DNA of 64,000 nucleotides from Bacteroidota bacterium (GTDB lineage: Bacteria > Bacteroidota > JABWAT01): the NCBI GenBank assembly GCA_013360915.1, contig JABWAT010000007.1:1-64000 (forward strand). The letters run 5' to 3'. A program made the translations under genes and the position numbers. The stretch's first letter is position 1; each line of letters starts with the position of its first letter. Positions 24,790-35,000 of the stretch are shown piece after piece. The notes under the pieces were generated by a model. The model saw only the letters and a list, made by a program, of their open reading frames with translations, had not been told where the DNA came from and ran no database searches.

Positions 24790-26382
24790 ATGCCGGAATC
24801 CCTGATTATCGGAACCCGCGGTTCTGAACTGGCCTTATGGCAGGCCCGACGCATACAATCATTGCTGTCGGAAAAAGGCATTTCTGCCCGGCTGGAAATT
24901 ATTAAAACGCAGGGTGATCAGATTCAGAACCTTCCGCTTTCCAAGCTGGAAGGGAAGGGATTTTTTACCAGAGAACTGGAAGAAGCCCTTCTGGATGGAC
25001 GGATTGATCTGGCAGTTCATTCCATGAAAGATTTGCCAACCGACCTTCCTGCGGGTCTGAAACTGGTTGCTGTTCCCGAGCGGGAATCACCCGCCGATCG
25101 TTTTCTGATTCACCGGGATGCAGCGGACCCATCGCAACCATTCGGATTCAGGACCGGTGCACGTGTGGGAACCTCGAGTAACCGTCGGATTGACCAGTTG
25201 CGTTATCACCGTCCTGATGCCCAGGCAGTTCCCATCAGAGGAAATGTGCCGACCCGTGTACAAAAATTGCGGGATGGGGTGGTGGATGTCCTGATTATGG
25301 CAGCCGCCGGACTGAACCGGCTTGATCTTGACCTGAATGACCTGATTGTGGTTGAACCCGACCTGACGGTCTGGGTTCCTGCGCCTGCACAGGGAGCACT
25401 GGCCATTGAGTGCCGGGATCCCGATGACCGGATTCAGGGAATTCTGGCGGACCTGAATTCGGCAGCCATTTCTACTCTGGTGTCGGTGGAAAGGGAGTTT
25501 CTGAAACTGACCGGTGGCGGCTGTCATGCGGCCGTGGGTGCCCTTGCCATGCCCACCGGGCGACGAATGGTCCTTCAAACGTTTTTCGAAAACCGGTATC
25601 TGGCGGTTGGTGGTGAAGACCCTGGTCAGGTTCCGGCCCGGGCTTTGGCCCTTCACCAGAAGCTGAATGAACCATCGGCTGAAACAGTCTGGCTGGTGAG
25701 AAATCATGAGGATGTGGCCGATCTGACCCGACTGCTCGAACCCTCCGGACGGGTGATCTGGCAGCAACCGGCCATCCGGATCCGGTATGAGGACCGGAAA
25801 AACCTGATCATGCGTGCCACGCGTGATGCCGATGAATCGGATCTGATCCTGTTTACCAGTCACAACGCGGTTTTCTGGACCGCCACCCGTCTTCCCGTTT
25901 TCATCAGGGAACGGCAGGTTCTGGCCATCGGGCCAGCTACTGCGCGTGCAGCCCGGGATGCCGGATTCGAAAATGTGTTGCTTTCTTCGGTCGGGAATAC
26001 GCGTGGTCTGGTCACAGAGTGGGAGTTGCTCCCTCTGAAAGACGTGAAAAAAGTCTTCTATCCGGTTTCGGCCATGGGAGATACCGACTGGATTCAGGCA
26101 GAACCGATGAAGGGAATCGAATTCCGCAAATCGGTGGTTTACTGGCCCGAGGCGCTGGAATTGCCCGACCCGCTTCCGGTCACACCCGATGTGATGGTGG
26201 TGTATTCGGCCAGTGCGGTTCCGGTGCTGTCCCCGGTGATCAAGGCCATGACCCATCCGATCCGTCTGGTTTCTATCGGACCCAAGACCACGGCTGCCCT
26301 GCGGGAGCAAGAAATCCGGGTTGATTATGAGGCACTTTATCCCTCGGTTGATGAAATACTGACGGGAATTCTCGGCAGCTGA
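24790..26382 (+). CDS. hemC: Fused porphobilinogen deaminase / uroporphyrinogen-III synthase
   Basis: The 530-residue protein joins two heme-pathway enzymes. Residues 1 to about 295 are HemC: IIGTRGSELALWQARRIQ, the Asp-containing DLAVHSMKDLPT, GNVPTRVQKLRDG, and the dipyrromethane-cofactor Cys near residue 245 in TGGGCHAAVGA. From about 300 onward is HemD: WLVRNHEDVADLT, ILFTSHNAVFWT, VLAIGPATARAARDAGF, and VVYSASAVPVL with VSIGPKTTAAL near the end. HemC polymerises four porphobilinogen units to hydroxymethylbilane and HemD closes the ring, so fusion would pass the unstable intermediate directly. It lies behind hemA and ends four bases from the convergent thioredoxin gene. Confidence 0.94.
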   Translation: MPESLIIGTRGSELALWQARRIQSLLSEKGISARLEIIKTQGDQIQNLPLSKLEGKGFFTRELEEALLDGRIDLAVHSMKDLPTDLPAGLKLVAVPERESPADRFLIHRDAADPSQPFGFRTGARVGTSSNRRIDQLRYHRPDAQAVPIRGNVPTRVQKLRDGVVDVLIMAAAGLNRLDLDLNDLIVVEPDLTVWVPAPAQGALAIECRDPDDRIQGILADLNSAAISTLVSVEREFLKLTGGGCHAAVGALAMPTGRRMVLQTFFENRYLAVGGEDPGQVPARALALHQKLNEPSAETVWLVRNHEDVADLTRLLEPSGRVIWQQPAIRIRYEDRKNLIMRATRDADESDLILFTSHNAVFWTATRLPVFIRERQVLAIGPATARAARDAGFENVLLSSVGNTRGLVTEWELLPLKDVKKVFYPVSAMGDTDWIQAEPMKGIEFRKSVVYWPEALELPDPLPVTPDVMVVYSASAVPVLSPVIKAMTHPIRLVSIGPKTTAALREQEIRVDYEALYPSVDEILTGILGS

Positions 26383-26386
26383 GTAA

Positions 26387-26878
26387 TCAGTGGGTCAGAA
26401 TCGCAGCCAGATCGGCTTCGAGTGTCTGAACGGGCCGTTCGGTGATCCGCCCGGCTTCTTTCCCATCCTTCAGAATAATGAATGTGGGAACCCGTCGGAT
26501 CGAATCGGCACCGGCCAGTTGTACCCAACCCTTCCGGTCCTTATTCAGCAGAATGTAATCCACCAATGCCGGGTCATATCCGGCCAGTTCCAGCAGGTGG
26601 AAAAACTGCGGAACCACTTCCTTTGAATCCCCGCACCAGGTAGCCGCATAGCAGCGGATCTGATAGTTGTGAACCGACTCACTGATGATGGTCATAAACC
26701 CAGGGTCGGGTTGGTACGTATCATCCACCCAGACTTTCCAGTGAGCAGTATCCTGAAACTGAGTGAATGTAAAATGCCCCTGTGGCCACACGGGTTCCGG
26801 TGAGGTGGTTGTTTTCGGCGTGCTGCAGGATTGACTGAGAATCATTAAAAATGCCAGAAATAGGCCTGTGTGTTTCAA
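26387..26878 (-). CDS. Thioredoxin-fold lipoprotein with a single active-site cysteine
   Basis: The 163-residue product has a lipoprotein signal with Cys near residue 18 (LMILSQSC-STPK), so it is anchored in the envelope. A thioredoxin-like fold follows: YAATWCGDSKEVVPQF, then VPTFIILKDGKEAGRI with the cis-proline. The active site reads WCGDS, so only one cysteine is present instead of CxxC, as in some monothiol thioredoxin-like proteins with other roles. The gene is convergent with hemCD and lies six bases after the NAD kinase stop on the same strand, so the kinase and this gene may share a transcript. Confidence 0.8.
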   Translation of the reverse strand: MKHTGLFLAFLMILSQSCSTPKTTTSPEPVWPQGHFTFTQFQDTAHWKVWVDDTYQPDPGFMTIISESVHNYQIRCYAATWCGDSKEVVPQFFHLLELAGYDPALVDYILLNKDRKGWVQLAGADSIRRVPTFIILKDGKEAGRITERPVQTLEADLAAILTH

Positions 26879-26884
26879 ACGAAT

Positions 26885-27814
26885 CTACTCCTTTGAGTCA
26901 GTGGACCGAACATCGTTGGTCCAGAGGAACTTGCTTCTGAGCACGTCGAAATACGTGCGGCTGGTGTTTTTCACAATTCTGACCTGCTCATGTGCGCGTT
27001 CAACCGTGATGTGGATGGTTTCATACGGATATTCCTGCCCCTGTCCATCGGCTGCCACCAGAATTTTATGAAATTGGGTGGTTGCAATAATGTTCACCGT
27101 TTCAGTTGCCGGAATCACCAACGGCCGTACCGTGAGTGAATGCGGACAGATGGGTGTGATCAGAATCGAATTCAGAGCCGGGTGCATGATCGGTCCGCCA
27201 CTGGCCAGTGAATATCCGGTCGATCCGGCAGGGGTGGCGATGATCACGCCATCGGCCCGGTACGAGCCAAGGTAATTGTCACCGGCTCTCAGCTCGATGG
27301 AGATCAGTCTGGAATATCCCGACTTATCGATCACCACATCATTAACCGCCCAGAAGTTCCCGTTTGGAACCGGTCGCTGATCGGGCAGACTGACAACCGA
27401 TTGCAGAACCATCCTGTTCTCGATGACCTGATCACCATTCAGAACCTGAGGAACCAGCACATCCAGTTCATCCGGATTGATTTCGGTCAGAAATCCCAGT
27501 TTACCGAAATTGACACCGATGATGGGCGTTTCGCGTTTTCCAATGAGCCTGGCCGTGCGGAGCAATGTTCCATCACCACCAAAGGACAGAATGTAACCGC
27601 AATGAGTCAGAACCGACTCGGCTGGTTCGGTAATGATATAGGGGCATTTACGGATCTGGTCGGTCTGATCGGGAGTAAACTGGCCAAGCGCAGCTGCAGA
27701 AAGAGAAAAGGTAAGCTGATATTTCTGATGTAAACGGGCCAGAATATCAAGAACCGGACCACACAGGTCTGGTTTCCCGATCATGAGAATTCCCCAGCGG
27801 TGACGGTTAGGCAA
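26885..27814 (-). CDS. nadK: NAD kinase
   Basis: NadK phosphorylates NAD to NADP with ATP or polyphosphate. The protein shows ILSFGGDGTLLRTARLIG (GGDGT), GVNFGKLGFLTEINPDEL, DKSGYSRLISIEL and ATPAGSTGYSLASGGPIMHP, all family hallmarks. No ATG lies before the first strand RWGILMIGKP, so a TTG start is required; I use 27814, which overlaps the upstream degV-like stop by eight bases (309 residues), though TTG 27823 or 27880 is possible. ATG 27784 would remove the first strand. It is the third gene in a minus-strand run starting with DegV. It is cytoplasmic. Confidence 0.92.
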   Translation of the reverse strand: MPNRHRWGILMIGKPDLCGPVLDILARLHQKYQLTFSLSAAALGQFTPDQTDQIRKCPYIITEPAESVLTHCGYILSFGGDGTLLRTARLIGKRETPIIGVNFGKLGFLTEINPDELDVLVPQVLNGDQVIENRMVLQSVVSLPDQRPVPNGNFWAVNDVVIDKSGYSRLISIELRAGDNYLGSYRADGVIIATPAGSTGYSLASGGPIMHPALNSILITPICPHSLTVRPLVIPATETVNIIATTQFHKILVAADGQGQEYPYETIHITVERAHEQVRIVKNTSRTYFDVLRSKFLWTNDVRSTDSKE

Positions 27815-28694
27815 GGAGTGCAATCCCGACTGTTTCGGGTCCGCAGTGCGCACCGATGGTGGAGCCGATGGTGGCTTCAAAATAGCCTGTTGAGGAGCGG
27901 GTGGAGGAGGACATGGCCTTGGCTACCGGATTGTTGGCCCGTTCGGCAACCGGGGCAGCCCAGGCCACACCGAGGTACCAGGAATTGGCCGTGGCAGTCA
28001 GTTTGGTGGCTTCATCCACCAGTGCCTGAACGGCATGGTCATGTCCGCGTACGGTATCCAACCGATCAGATTTTCCATTCTGAATGAGCAGGATGGGTTT
28101 CAGGCCAACCAGACTGGCGATCACATACTTGATTCCGGTTAAGCGGCCCGACCGGTTCAGCCAGGTCAGATCACGGGGAGTGAAAATCAGTCTGACTTTA
28201 TCGGTCACCGATTCTACCGACTCGCAAAGGTCGTTGAATCCCGTTCCCCGATGGAGCAGCTGAGCAGCCCTGAGAACCTGAAGTCCCAGTCCGATGGATG
28301 CATTCCGGGAATCAATCACCCGGATTTTGAACGGGTCGTACTTTTTGTCCTTCACCCGTTCTGCAAAAAAGGATTTGTGTCCGAGATGAACCGCTTCGTT
28401 CGCGTTATAAACCGTTTTGGAAAAAGCAGATCCCACATGAATCGAGATGATTTCATCATAAGATTTTAGCATTTCCCGGTAAAAGGAAATGAAATCATCA
28501 ATGGAGGGAGGTTCGGTTTCTGGTTTATTGGATGGGTTTTCGAGTTGCCGGTAAAACAGGTCGGGACTCAGATTCACTCCATCGGAAAACTGGCTGGTAC
28601 CCATTTTGATTTTTATGGGTATCACCTGAATGTTATACTGATTCAGGATTTCTTTCGGAAGATCGCAGGCCGAATCGGTCAGAATTCCGATCAT
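27807..28694 (-). CDS. DegV family fatty-acid-binding protein
   Basis: The 295-residue protein begins MIGILTDSACDLPKEIL, and the DSACDLP signature binds the fatty-acid carboxylate in DegV/FakB proteins. It continues with SQFSDGVNLSPDLFYRQLE, ETEPPSIDDFISFYREML, ISIHVGSAFSKTVYNA, VIDSRNASIGLGLQVL and SAHCG-like residues near the end (IGSTIGAHCGPETVGIAL). These proteins hand fatty acids to FakA kinase in Gram-positives; in this lineage the partner is not known. Its stop overlaps the start of the NAD kinase gene. It is cytoplasmic, and its codon use matches its neighbours. Confidence 0.93.
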   Translation of the reverse strand: MIGILTDSACDLPKEILNQYNIQVIPIKIKMGTSQFSDGVNLSPDLFYRQLENPSNKPETEPPSIDDFISFYREMLKSYDEIISIHVGSAFSKTVYNANEAVHLGHKSFFAERVKDKKYDPFKIRVIDSRNASIGLGLQVLRAAQLLHRGTGFNDLCESVESVTDKVRLIFTPRDLTWLNRSGRLTGIKYVIASLVGLKPILLIQNGKSDRLDTVRGHDHAVQALVDEATKLTATANSWYLGVAWAAPVAERANNPVAKAMSSSTRSSTGYFEATIGSTIGAHCGPETVGIALLA

Positions 28695-28756
28695 GGTTGC
28701 TCCGTGGTTTCAGCTTGGCGTCAATATCCTGAATAAATGAGTGCCTGTCAACCGGT

Positions 28757-30076
28757 TCAGTAACGCAGCCACCGGCCCAGCTCCTTCAGGGTGATCCGTT
28801 TGCCGTACATCAGCACACCGACCCGGTAAATTTTACCGGCCATCCGTACCATAATCCAGAAAGTTCCGACCATCAGAATTACCGACGTGACCAGTTGCCA
28901 GGTGGGGGGCGTCTCGATGGCGATGCGGGCCACCATCAGAATGGGAGAGAAAAACGGAATCAGGCTCATGATGATGGAAAAAGTGGATCCTGGTTCACGA
29001 ACCACCAGTGAAATGAGCATAATCGGAATGATAATCACCAGCGCGATGGGACTGGTGATCTGGGTGGCATCGGTCATGTTATCGACCGAGGCCCCGACCG
29101 AGGCATAAAAGGTGGCAAAAATGAGAAATCCTGCAATGAAGTAGAAAACAAAGGCCACCAGACTGAAAACCGGTATGTGAAAGTTGAACAGATCGGTTCC
29201 GCCTGTAAACGGAGCAATCAGAAGCGCTCCGTAAACAGCAAGCAACCCGGCGGTAACCGCCCAGATGACATACTGGGTCAGTGCCAATGCTCCGATTCCC
29301 AGAATTTTACCCATGAGAAGCTGATCGGGGCGGATGGAGGAAATAATGACTTCCATGATCCGGCTTTGTTTCTCTTCCATGGCGCTTTGCATCACCATTG
29401 AGCCGTAGATAAACATGGACATGTAAATGATAAACCCCATGGAAAACGCGAGTATGAACGAAAAACCGCTATCCTCGGTGGTCCCGGTTTCGGACAATTT
29501 GTATACCTTCATCCGGACGGATTCGTTAATCTTCAGGGCGGTTTCCCGGGGAAGTCCGATTCTGGTGAGCAGATCGATTCGGTGAAGCTGGCTGATCCGG
29601 CGTTCAATGGCTGTGAAGGCAACAAAGTCTGAAGTTGCCGATCCCGTGAAGGTTACCTGCGGCAGCGACAGGGAATCGCCGGTGATGATCAGGTAGCCAA
29701 ACCACCTTCCCGACCGGACTGAATCCTGATATTGTTTTTCGAATTGTTCCCTCGACAATCCGCTTTCTGCCAGGATCAGGGTGGTCTTTTCAAGAGCAGC
29801 CTGTTTTTCGAGGTCTTCGGCCACCTCTTCGGCATTTTTAAGATCGAGTGGCCGCGTAGTTGGGGTGTTTTCCTGAACCAGTTGAGTACCGAACCGGCCG
29901 GTTTCATCATAAATGGCAATCTGGCGGTTATTTCCCACCGACATGACACTGAACAGGGCCGGCAGGAAAATAAGGGCCAGCATCAGGACTGGTCCCAATA
30001 TGGTCCCCAGAATGAATCCCTTTGATTTAAGCCGGGACAGGTATTCGTGGCGGATAATGATCAGAATCTTGTTCAT
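28757..30076 (-). CDS. ABC-2 type (NatB-like) permease
   Basis: This 439-residue membrane protein starts with the N-terminal cytoplasmic segment MNKILIIIRHEYLSRLKSKG and a first transmembrane helix (FILGTILGPVLMLALIFLPA). A large extracytoplasmic domain follows (about residues 40-215), and then five to six membrane helices around IMEVIISSIRPDQLLMGKIL, which is typical of NatB/ABC-2 exporters. It is translationally coupled to the ATPase gene: its ATG overlaps that gene's stop by four bases. Such pairs export sodium ions, antibiotics or polymers; the substrate is unknown. The gene is the last of the pair. Confidence 0.9.
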   Translation of the reverse strand: MNKILIIIRHEYLSRLKSKGFILGTILGPVLMLALIFLPALFSVMSVGNNRQIAIYDETGRFGTQLVQENTPTTRPLDLKNAEEVAEDLEKQAALEKTTLILAESGLSREQFEKQYQDSVRSGRWFGYLIITGDSLSLPQVTFTGSATSDFVAFTAIERRISQLHRIDLLTRIGLPRETALKINESVRMKVYKLSETGTTEDSGFSFILAFSMGFIIYMSMFIYGSMVMQSAMEEKQSRIMEVIISSIRPDQLLMGKILGIGALALTQYVIWAVTAGLLAVYGALLIAPFTGGTDLFNFHIPVFSLVAFVFYFIAGFLIFATFYASVGASVDNMTDATQITSPIALVIIIPIMLISLVVREPGSTFSIIMSLIPFFSPILMVARIAIETPPTWQLVTSVILMVGTFWIMVRMAGKIYRVGVLMYGKRITLKELGRWLRY

Positions 30077-30996
30077 GGGCGGGCCTCCGCGGGCAGGTCA
30101 CCGCCCTGTTCGGTCACGGTTTGAATAAAAATGTCTTTCAGGGATGGCTCGGTCCGTTCGATCCGTTCGATGTGAAGATGCGGATTGATCCGGCCGATCA
30201 GTTCCTGCATGGAAAGTCCGTTCAGACGCATTTCGACATGGCGGGGTGTGCGGTCGACAATGGTGACCCCGGAGAGGGTATCGAAAACCCCGTCATTGCC
30301 TTCGAAGGAGACTGTTACCGAGTCGCGGCCAAACCGGTTTTTAATGTCGCGAAGACTTCCGTTCAGCAGTCCCTTCCCGTGGTGAACCAGCACGATGTCG
30401 TCACAGATTTTCTCGACCTGTTCCATGCGGTGGGTTGAAAACAGGATGATGCGTGACTTTGCTTTCAGGTCGAGGATGAGTGTGTTAACCAGCTCGGCAT
30501 TGATGGGATCGAGTCCGGAGAGTGGCTCATCGAGAATGATAAAATCGGGGTCATGAATTATGGTTGAAAGGATTTGAACCTTTTGCTGCATGCCTTTGGA
30601 GAGGTCTTCGATCTTTTTATCGGCCCATTCGGAAAGTCCGTACTGATCAAGCAGGTCTGCGCCGGTTTTACGGGCGGCTGCACGGTTCATGTTTTTCAGT
30701 TCACCCAAAAACTGAAGTCCGTCGAGCACCTTCATTTTCTTATACAGACCACGTTCTTCGGGAAGGTATCCCATCCGGTTCTGGGTTTCAGCTCCGATGG
30801 CCTGGCCATTGAGTGTGATGGTCCCTTCATCGGGGATGGTGATGCCGGCAATCATGCGGATGGTGGTGGTTTTTCCGGCCCCGTTCGGGCCAAGCAATCC
30901 GAAAATCCGGCCGGAGGAAATCGAAAAAGATAGCGACTCCACAGCGGTGAAGGAGCCGAACCGTTTTGTGACCTGTGATACCGTCAGTGTGTTCAA
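30073..30996 (-). CDS. ABC transporter ATP-binding protein (NatA-like)
   Basis: The 307-residue ATPase has a Walker A LLGPNGAGKTTTIRMIAG, an ABC signature LSKGMQQKV, and a Walker B FIILDEPLSGLDPI followed by the H-loop STHRM. The C-terminal ~80 residues form the extension seen in NatA-type exporters (GDSVTVSFEGN-like strands, then IERIERTEPSLKDIFIQTV). The start codon is TTG at 30996; AAAGGA lies about 12 bases upstream. It drives the membrane protein encoded directly downstream. The D-loop and Q-loop (GYLPEERGLY) also look normal, so the enzyme should be active. Confidence 0.95.
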   Translation of the reverse strand: MNTLTVSQVTKRFGSFTAVESLSFSISSGRIFGLLGPNGAGKTTTIRMIAGITIPDEGTITLNGQAIGAETQNRMGYLPEERGLYKKMKVLDGLQFLGELKNMNRAAARKTGADLLDQYGLSEWADKKIEDLSKGMQQKVQILSTIIHDPDFIILDEPLSGLDPINAELVNTLILDLKAKSRIILFSTHRMEQVEKICDDIVLVHHGKGLLNGSLRDIKNRFGRDSVTVSFEGNDGVFDTLSGVTIVDRTPRHVEMRLNGLSMQELIGRINPHLHIERIERTEPSLKDIFIQTVTEQGGDLPAEARP

Positions 30997-31062
30997 TCTG
31001 AATGTCCTTTCGGGAGATGGCCGAAAATACTGGGAGGGCTGTCAAAAAAACAAGATATCAGA

Positions 31063-31998
31063 TCAAGTACGGCTCAGGAGTCCGGTTACCCGGCTGGCCA
31101 GATGATCTCCGGTGAGCTGCGAAACAGCCTGTCCCGGCAGAAGTCCCTGGGTCAGCGGGAAGGATCTGGTATTCTGTGCAGGCGCCGGGAACCGGTTGGT
31201 GATGGAAAACGACGGATGCCCGGCTGCCTGAGCAAGCATCAGAACATCGGGATCCTGACTGATAAGGAGATCGCTTGACCGAAGGTATTCATACCAATGC
31301 TGCAGTGTATGATGGGCCGGTAAAATAACGGTTCCGAATCCAAAGGGAGTGGAAAGCGTTTTTGCCCGGTTCAAGTCGGAAGGCTGACAGAGAAAGAGAA
31401 AACGAATGGATGGAAACTGTTTTTTTAAAAGGTACAGCAGTCGGAACCATTGATCATCGCTGAGTTTCTCGGCCGGGTCGGCCGGACTCAGGCCAATGGC
31501 CAGCAGTGGTCCTTTATCGGGATTAACCTGCATCAGATGTTTTTTTACCTGTTCCTGATGGCGCCTGGTTGTCCAGACAGCCGGCCATAAAGCAGATGGT
31601 TGGACAGAAAGCAGGGAAGTATACCGTTCAAGCCGCTGGGGAAGTGTGAGCTTCTCGCCCGGCCGGGCCGGCCATTGCTGAACCACACGAAGCCGCTGAA
31701 GCAGGTGCAGGGCCGTAACCGGCCGGTGGGTCAGATCGAGGAGTAAACTGAACCGAAGTTTTCTGAGACCCCACATCAGTTTCCACTCATCCAACGGATT
31801 GCGAATGCCATAGAAATAGGAAAAATGAGGGCAGTCGGCCAGCAGAGATTCGGCATCGGGATGAGCGACCAGATAAAGGGGACGGGAAGGCCACCGGTCC
31901 CGCAAAAGACGGAACAGATCATTTAACCGGATAAAATCGGTCAATGGTCCGTTGTGAATGAGTAGTATGGGAAGGTGGTCGTCTTGCTCTGTCTTCAT
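31063..31998 (-). CDS. Glycosyltransferase family 9 (heptosyltransferase-like)
   Basis: The 311-residue protein has two Rossmann-like halves as in ADP-heptose:LPS heptosyltransferases: LPILLIHNGPLTDFIRLNDL near the start, LLDLTHRPVTALHLLQRL in the first half, and GLSPADPAEKLSDDQWFRLLYLLK plus FLFLCQPSDLNRA in the second, ending with YLRSSDLLISQDPDVLMLAQAAGHPSF, the GT9 nucleotide-sugar-binding end. The N-terminus lacks the usual GDxxxxxP start (it has NGPLTDFIRL), so the acceptor may differ. A role in lipopolysaccharide or surface glycan assembly is inferred. It lies between a sensor kinase and the ABC exporter on the same strand. Confidence 0.7.
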   Translation of the reverse strand: MKTEQDDHLPILLIHNGPLTDFIRLNDLFRLLRDRWPSRPLYLVAHPDAESLLADCPHFSYFYGIRNPLDEWKLMWGLRKLRFSLLLDLTHRPVTALHLLQRLRVVQQWPARPGEKLTLPQRLERYTSLLSVQPSALWPAVWTTRRHQEQVKKHLMQVNPDKGPLLAIGLSPADPAEKLSDDQWFRLLYLLKKQFPSIRFLFLCQPSDLNRAKTLSTPFGFGTVILPAHHTLQHWYEYLRSSDLLISQDPDVLMLAQAAGHPSFSITNRFPAPAQNTRSFPLTQGLLPGQAVSQLTGDHLASRVTGLLSRT

Positions 31999-32067
31999 GG
32001 TCCCGGCATAACCGGAAACGATCCGGCTGTAAAGTGGACCGAAAAATCAGAAAATGAATTTCATTTA

Positions 32068-35000
32068 TCAATCGGATTGCTGATTGACCGGCAGAACGAT
32101 GGTAAAGGTGGTTCCCTTTCCGGCATCGCTGCTGACCGAAATGGTTCCCTGATGACGGGTGATGATGTCATAGGAGATTGCCAGCCCGAGACCCGTTCCT
32201 TTCCCGACCTGTTTGGTGGTGAAAAACGGTTCAAATATCCGTTCCATGATGTCTTTCGGAATGCCGGTGCCGGTATCGGAAATAACGATTTCAACCGACT
32301 GTTTCTTCTTCCGGACTCTGACCGTGACTTTACCGCTTCCGGGAATGGCATCGAAGGCATTGACCAGAATGTTCATGAACACCTGATTAATCTGTCCCGG
32401 ATAGCAGTCGATATCGGGGACGTCGTTGTAGTCCTTCACCACTTCGACCCTGTTTTTCCATTTCGGGGACAAAATCTGAATGGTGGAATCGAGGCCTTCG
32501 GTTACCGGGAACCGTTTCCAGGTGTCTTCATCCACCCGGGTGAAGGTTCTGAGACTTTTAACAATTTCGGCGGTGCGGTTCGAACCCGATTCAATGCCTT
32601 TCAGCAGCACATCCATTTCGGCTTTGAGTTCACTGATGTAAATGGCGCGTTCCTGCTGGTCGGTTTGCTGGCCAAGCACTTTCAGGCGGTCCAGATCGCC
32701 GCTGTCGATGGCGGCCAGCATTTTGGCCTGCTGATAGTCACGTGCCTCAATTTCCCTGATCAGTTCAGCAATGTCATGCGACAGGGGAGGAATGCTGCTG
32801 TGTATAAAGTTGACCGGGTTGTTGATTTCATGAGCAACGCCAGCCACCAGGGTGCCGAGTGAAGCCATTTTCTCCTGCTGAAACAGCTGTGCCTGAGTAT
32901 CGTGCAGATTGCGGATGGTTTTTTCCAGTTCCAGGTTCTTATCCCGCAGTTCGGTGGTTCGTTTGCTGATTTCACTTTCAAGCCCACGGTTTACCGATCT
33001 GATGAAGCTGGTCCGGCTGTAGATTACAACCCAGACAGCCAGTCCGAGGGCCAGCAATAGCAGCAACTGGAACCACCATGTCTTCCAGAAGGGCGGGTGG
33101 ACCACGATGGTCACCGAGGCCCCTGCGGGATTCCATAAACCGTCGTTGTTGGATCCGATGACTCTGAAGGTGTAGGTGCCGCCGTTCAGATTGCTGTAAC
33201 TGGCATACCGGCGGTCTCCGGCATCAATCCAGTTGTCATCAAATCCGGTCAATTGATACTTATAGCGGTTGTTCCGTGGGTTGACGTAATCAAGGGATGC
33301 AAAAGACACGGTGAAGAAATTTTCCTCGGGAGAGAGGTGCAGGATTTTTTTAGCTGTGATGCTGCTGTCGCCTGTCCATTCGCGGTTAAAAATGCGGAAT
33401 CCGGTAAGTGAAACGGGGGGGACCTGCATGTTTTCGGTAAGCTTTTCCGGATTAAAGGTGGTCACGCCCTGAATTCCACCCATGTAAAGGCTGGACCAGC
33501 TGGTCCGGTAAATGGAGTTAATATTGAAAATGCTGGAAGGAATGCCATCGCCGGGCCGGTAAAGCCGGCTTTGACCGGTGGCCGGGTTGTAGCGGGTGAT
33601 TCCGGTGAGGGTTTGAATCCAGATCTGACCACCGACATCACCCGTGATTCCACAGATGACCGGGTGGCCGGTCCGGCTCTGATCCAGAACAGACACCCGT
33701 CCGTTGGTCGGATCGATGATGTTCACGCCGCCGCCATCGGTTCCCACCCAGATTTTCCCGTCGGGTGACTGGAAAAAGCAGGTGACATCGTTGTTGGAGA
33801 GCCTGAAATCGGAAGCCCTCCCGGTTGACCAGTTTTCGAACTGGAAAGTACCAGGTTTCAGTCTGCTGATACCACCGCCATCGGTTCCCACCCACAGACT
33901 GCTGTCGGCAGACCGGGCGACAAACCGGATATCATTGCTCTGGAGGCTGGCGGTGTTATCGGGTTCATTGATGAACACACGTGTTTTCTTCAGGTTCAGA
34001 TCGATCCGATTCAGACCATTGCCTTTGGTTCCCACCCAAAGCAGTCCTTCATCATCGACCAGAACGGACCGGATGGAATTGCCCGATATGCTTCCGGTCT
34101 GGCCAGAAGGAAAACCGAATTGATAAACCGGCTTGAATTGCTCATTAAACGCCCACAGCCCATAATTCCGGGTACCCAGCCAAAGCAGACGGGACCGGCT
34201 GTCATAATACAGAGCCTGCACAGCATCGGGTCCGGAGGCAGCTGAACCGGGAGGGGAAAGATAGCCAAGTTCATCTTTTCCTGGTTTCAGAACATGGAGG
34301 CCCTGCCCGTTGGTACCGAAATAGATGGTTCCATCGGGCGTTCCGGTGATTGACAGAATATCCAGGGAATTGGAAGGGAATCCGTCATGGGTAGTGGCAG
34401 GCAGCCCGAAAAATTTCTGGTATTGCAGGTTGTATTTCCTGATTCCCATTCCCCGGCCACCCGCCCAGATATTTCCGGTCCGGTCTTCGAATATCACGCG
34501 GACATCATAGCCATTAAATCCGGTGGTCCGGTCACCGGCCTGCACCATGGACTTTCCACCCGGCTGATAAATCATGAGGCCCCGGCGGTAGGTTCCGATC
34601 CAGATATTCCCGGATTTTTCGAAATGGATCTGATTGATGATGGGATCCGGAATGCTGACCGGGAAGAATTGGCTGGCCGGTTGAATCTGACGGGTTTCCG
34701 GGTGAATTCGAAAGAGTCCGTTATCGGTCCCGAACCAGACCCATCCATCGGGATGAACCGCCAGCGTTCTGATCTGAAGGCCCTTCATGCTGACCGGCCG
34801 GTTTGCCGGACCGATCAGCGTTTCAAAACCAGTTTCATCGGGCCGCAGCATCTGCAGGCCGTTTTCGGTTCCGACCAATAACCGGCCGTCCCGTGTTTCG
34901 GCCATAGACCAGATGCGCTCACTGATCAGGCCCCCAGATTTTCCCGGTTCTGCATGGTAATGCGCCCAGGTGCTGGTCTCGGCCTGATAGCGGTTCAATC

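Noticed and set aside
25087-26310. Long minus-strand frame opposite hemC-hemD
   Set aside because: The plus-strand protein has the complete motifs of two enzymes; the antisense product is low-complexity and rich in H, R and G.
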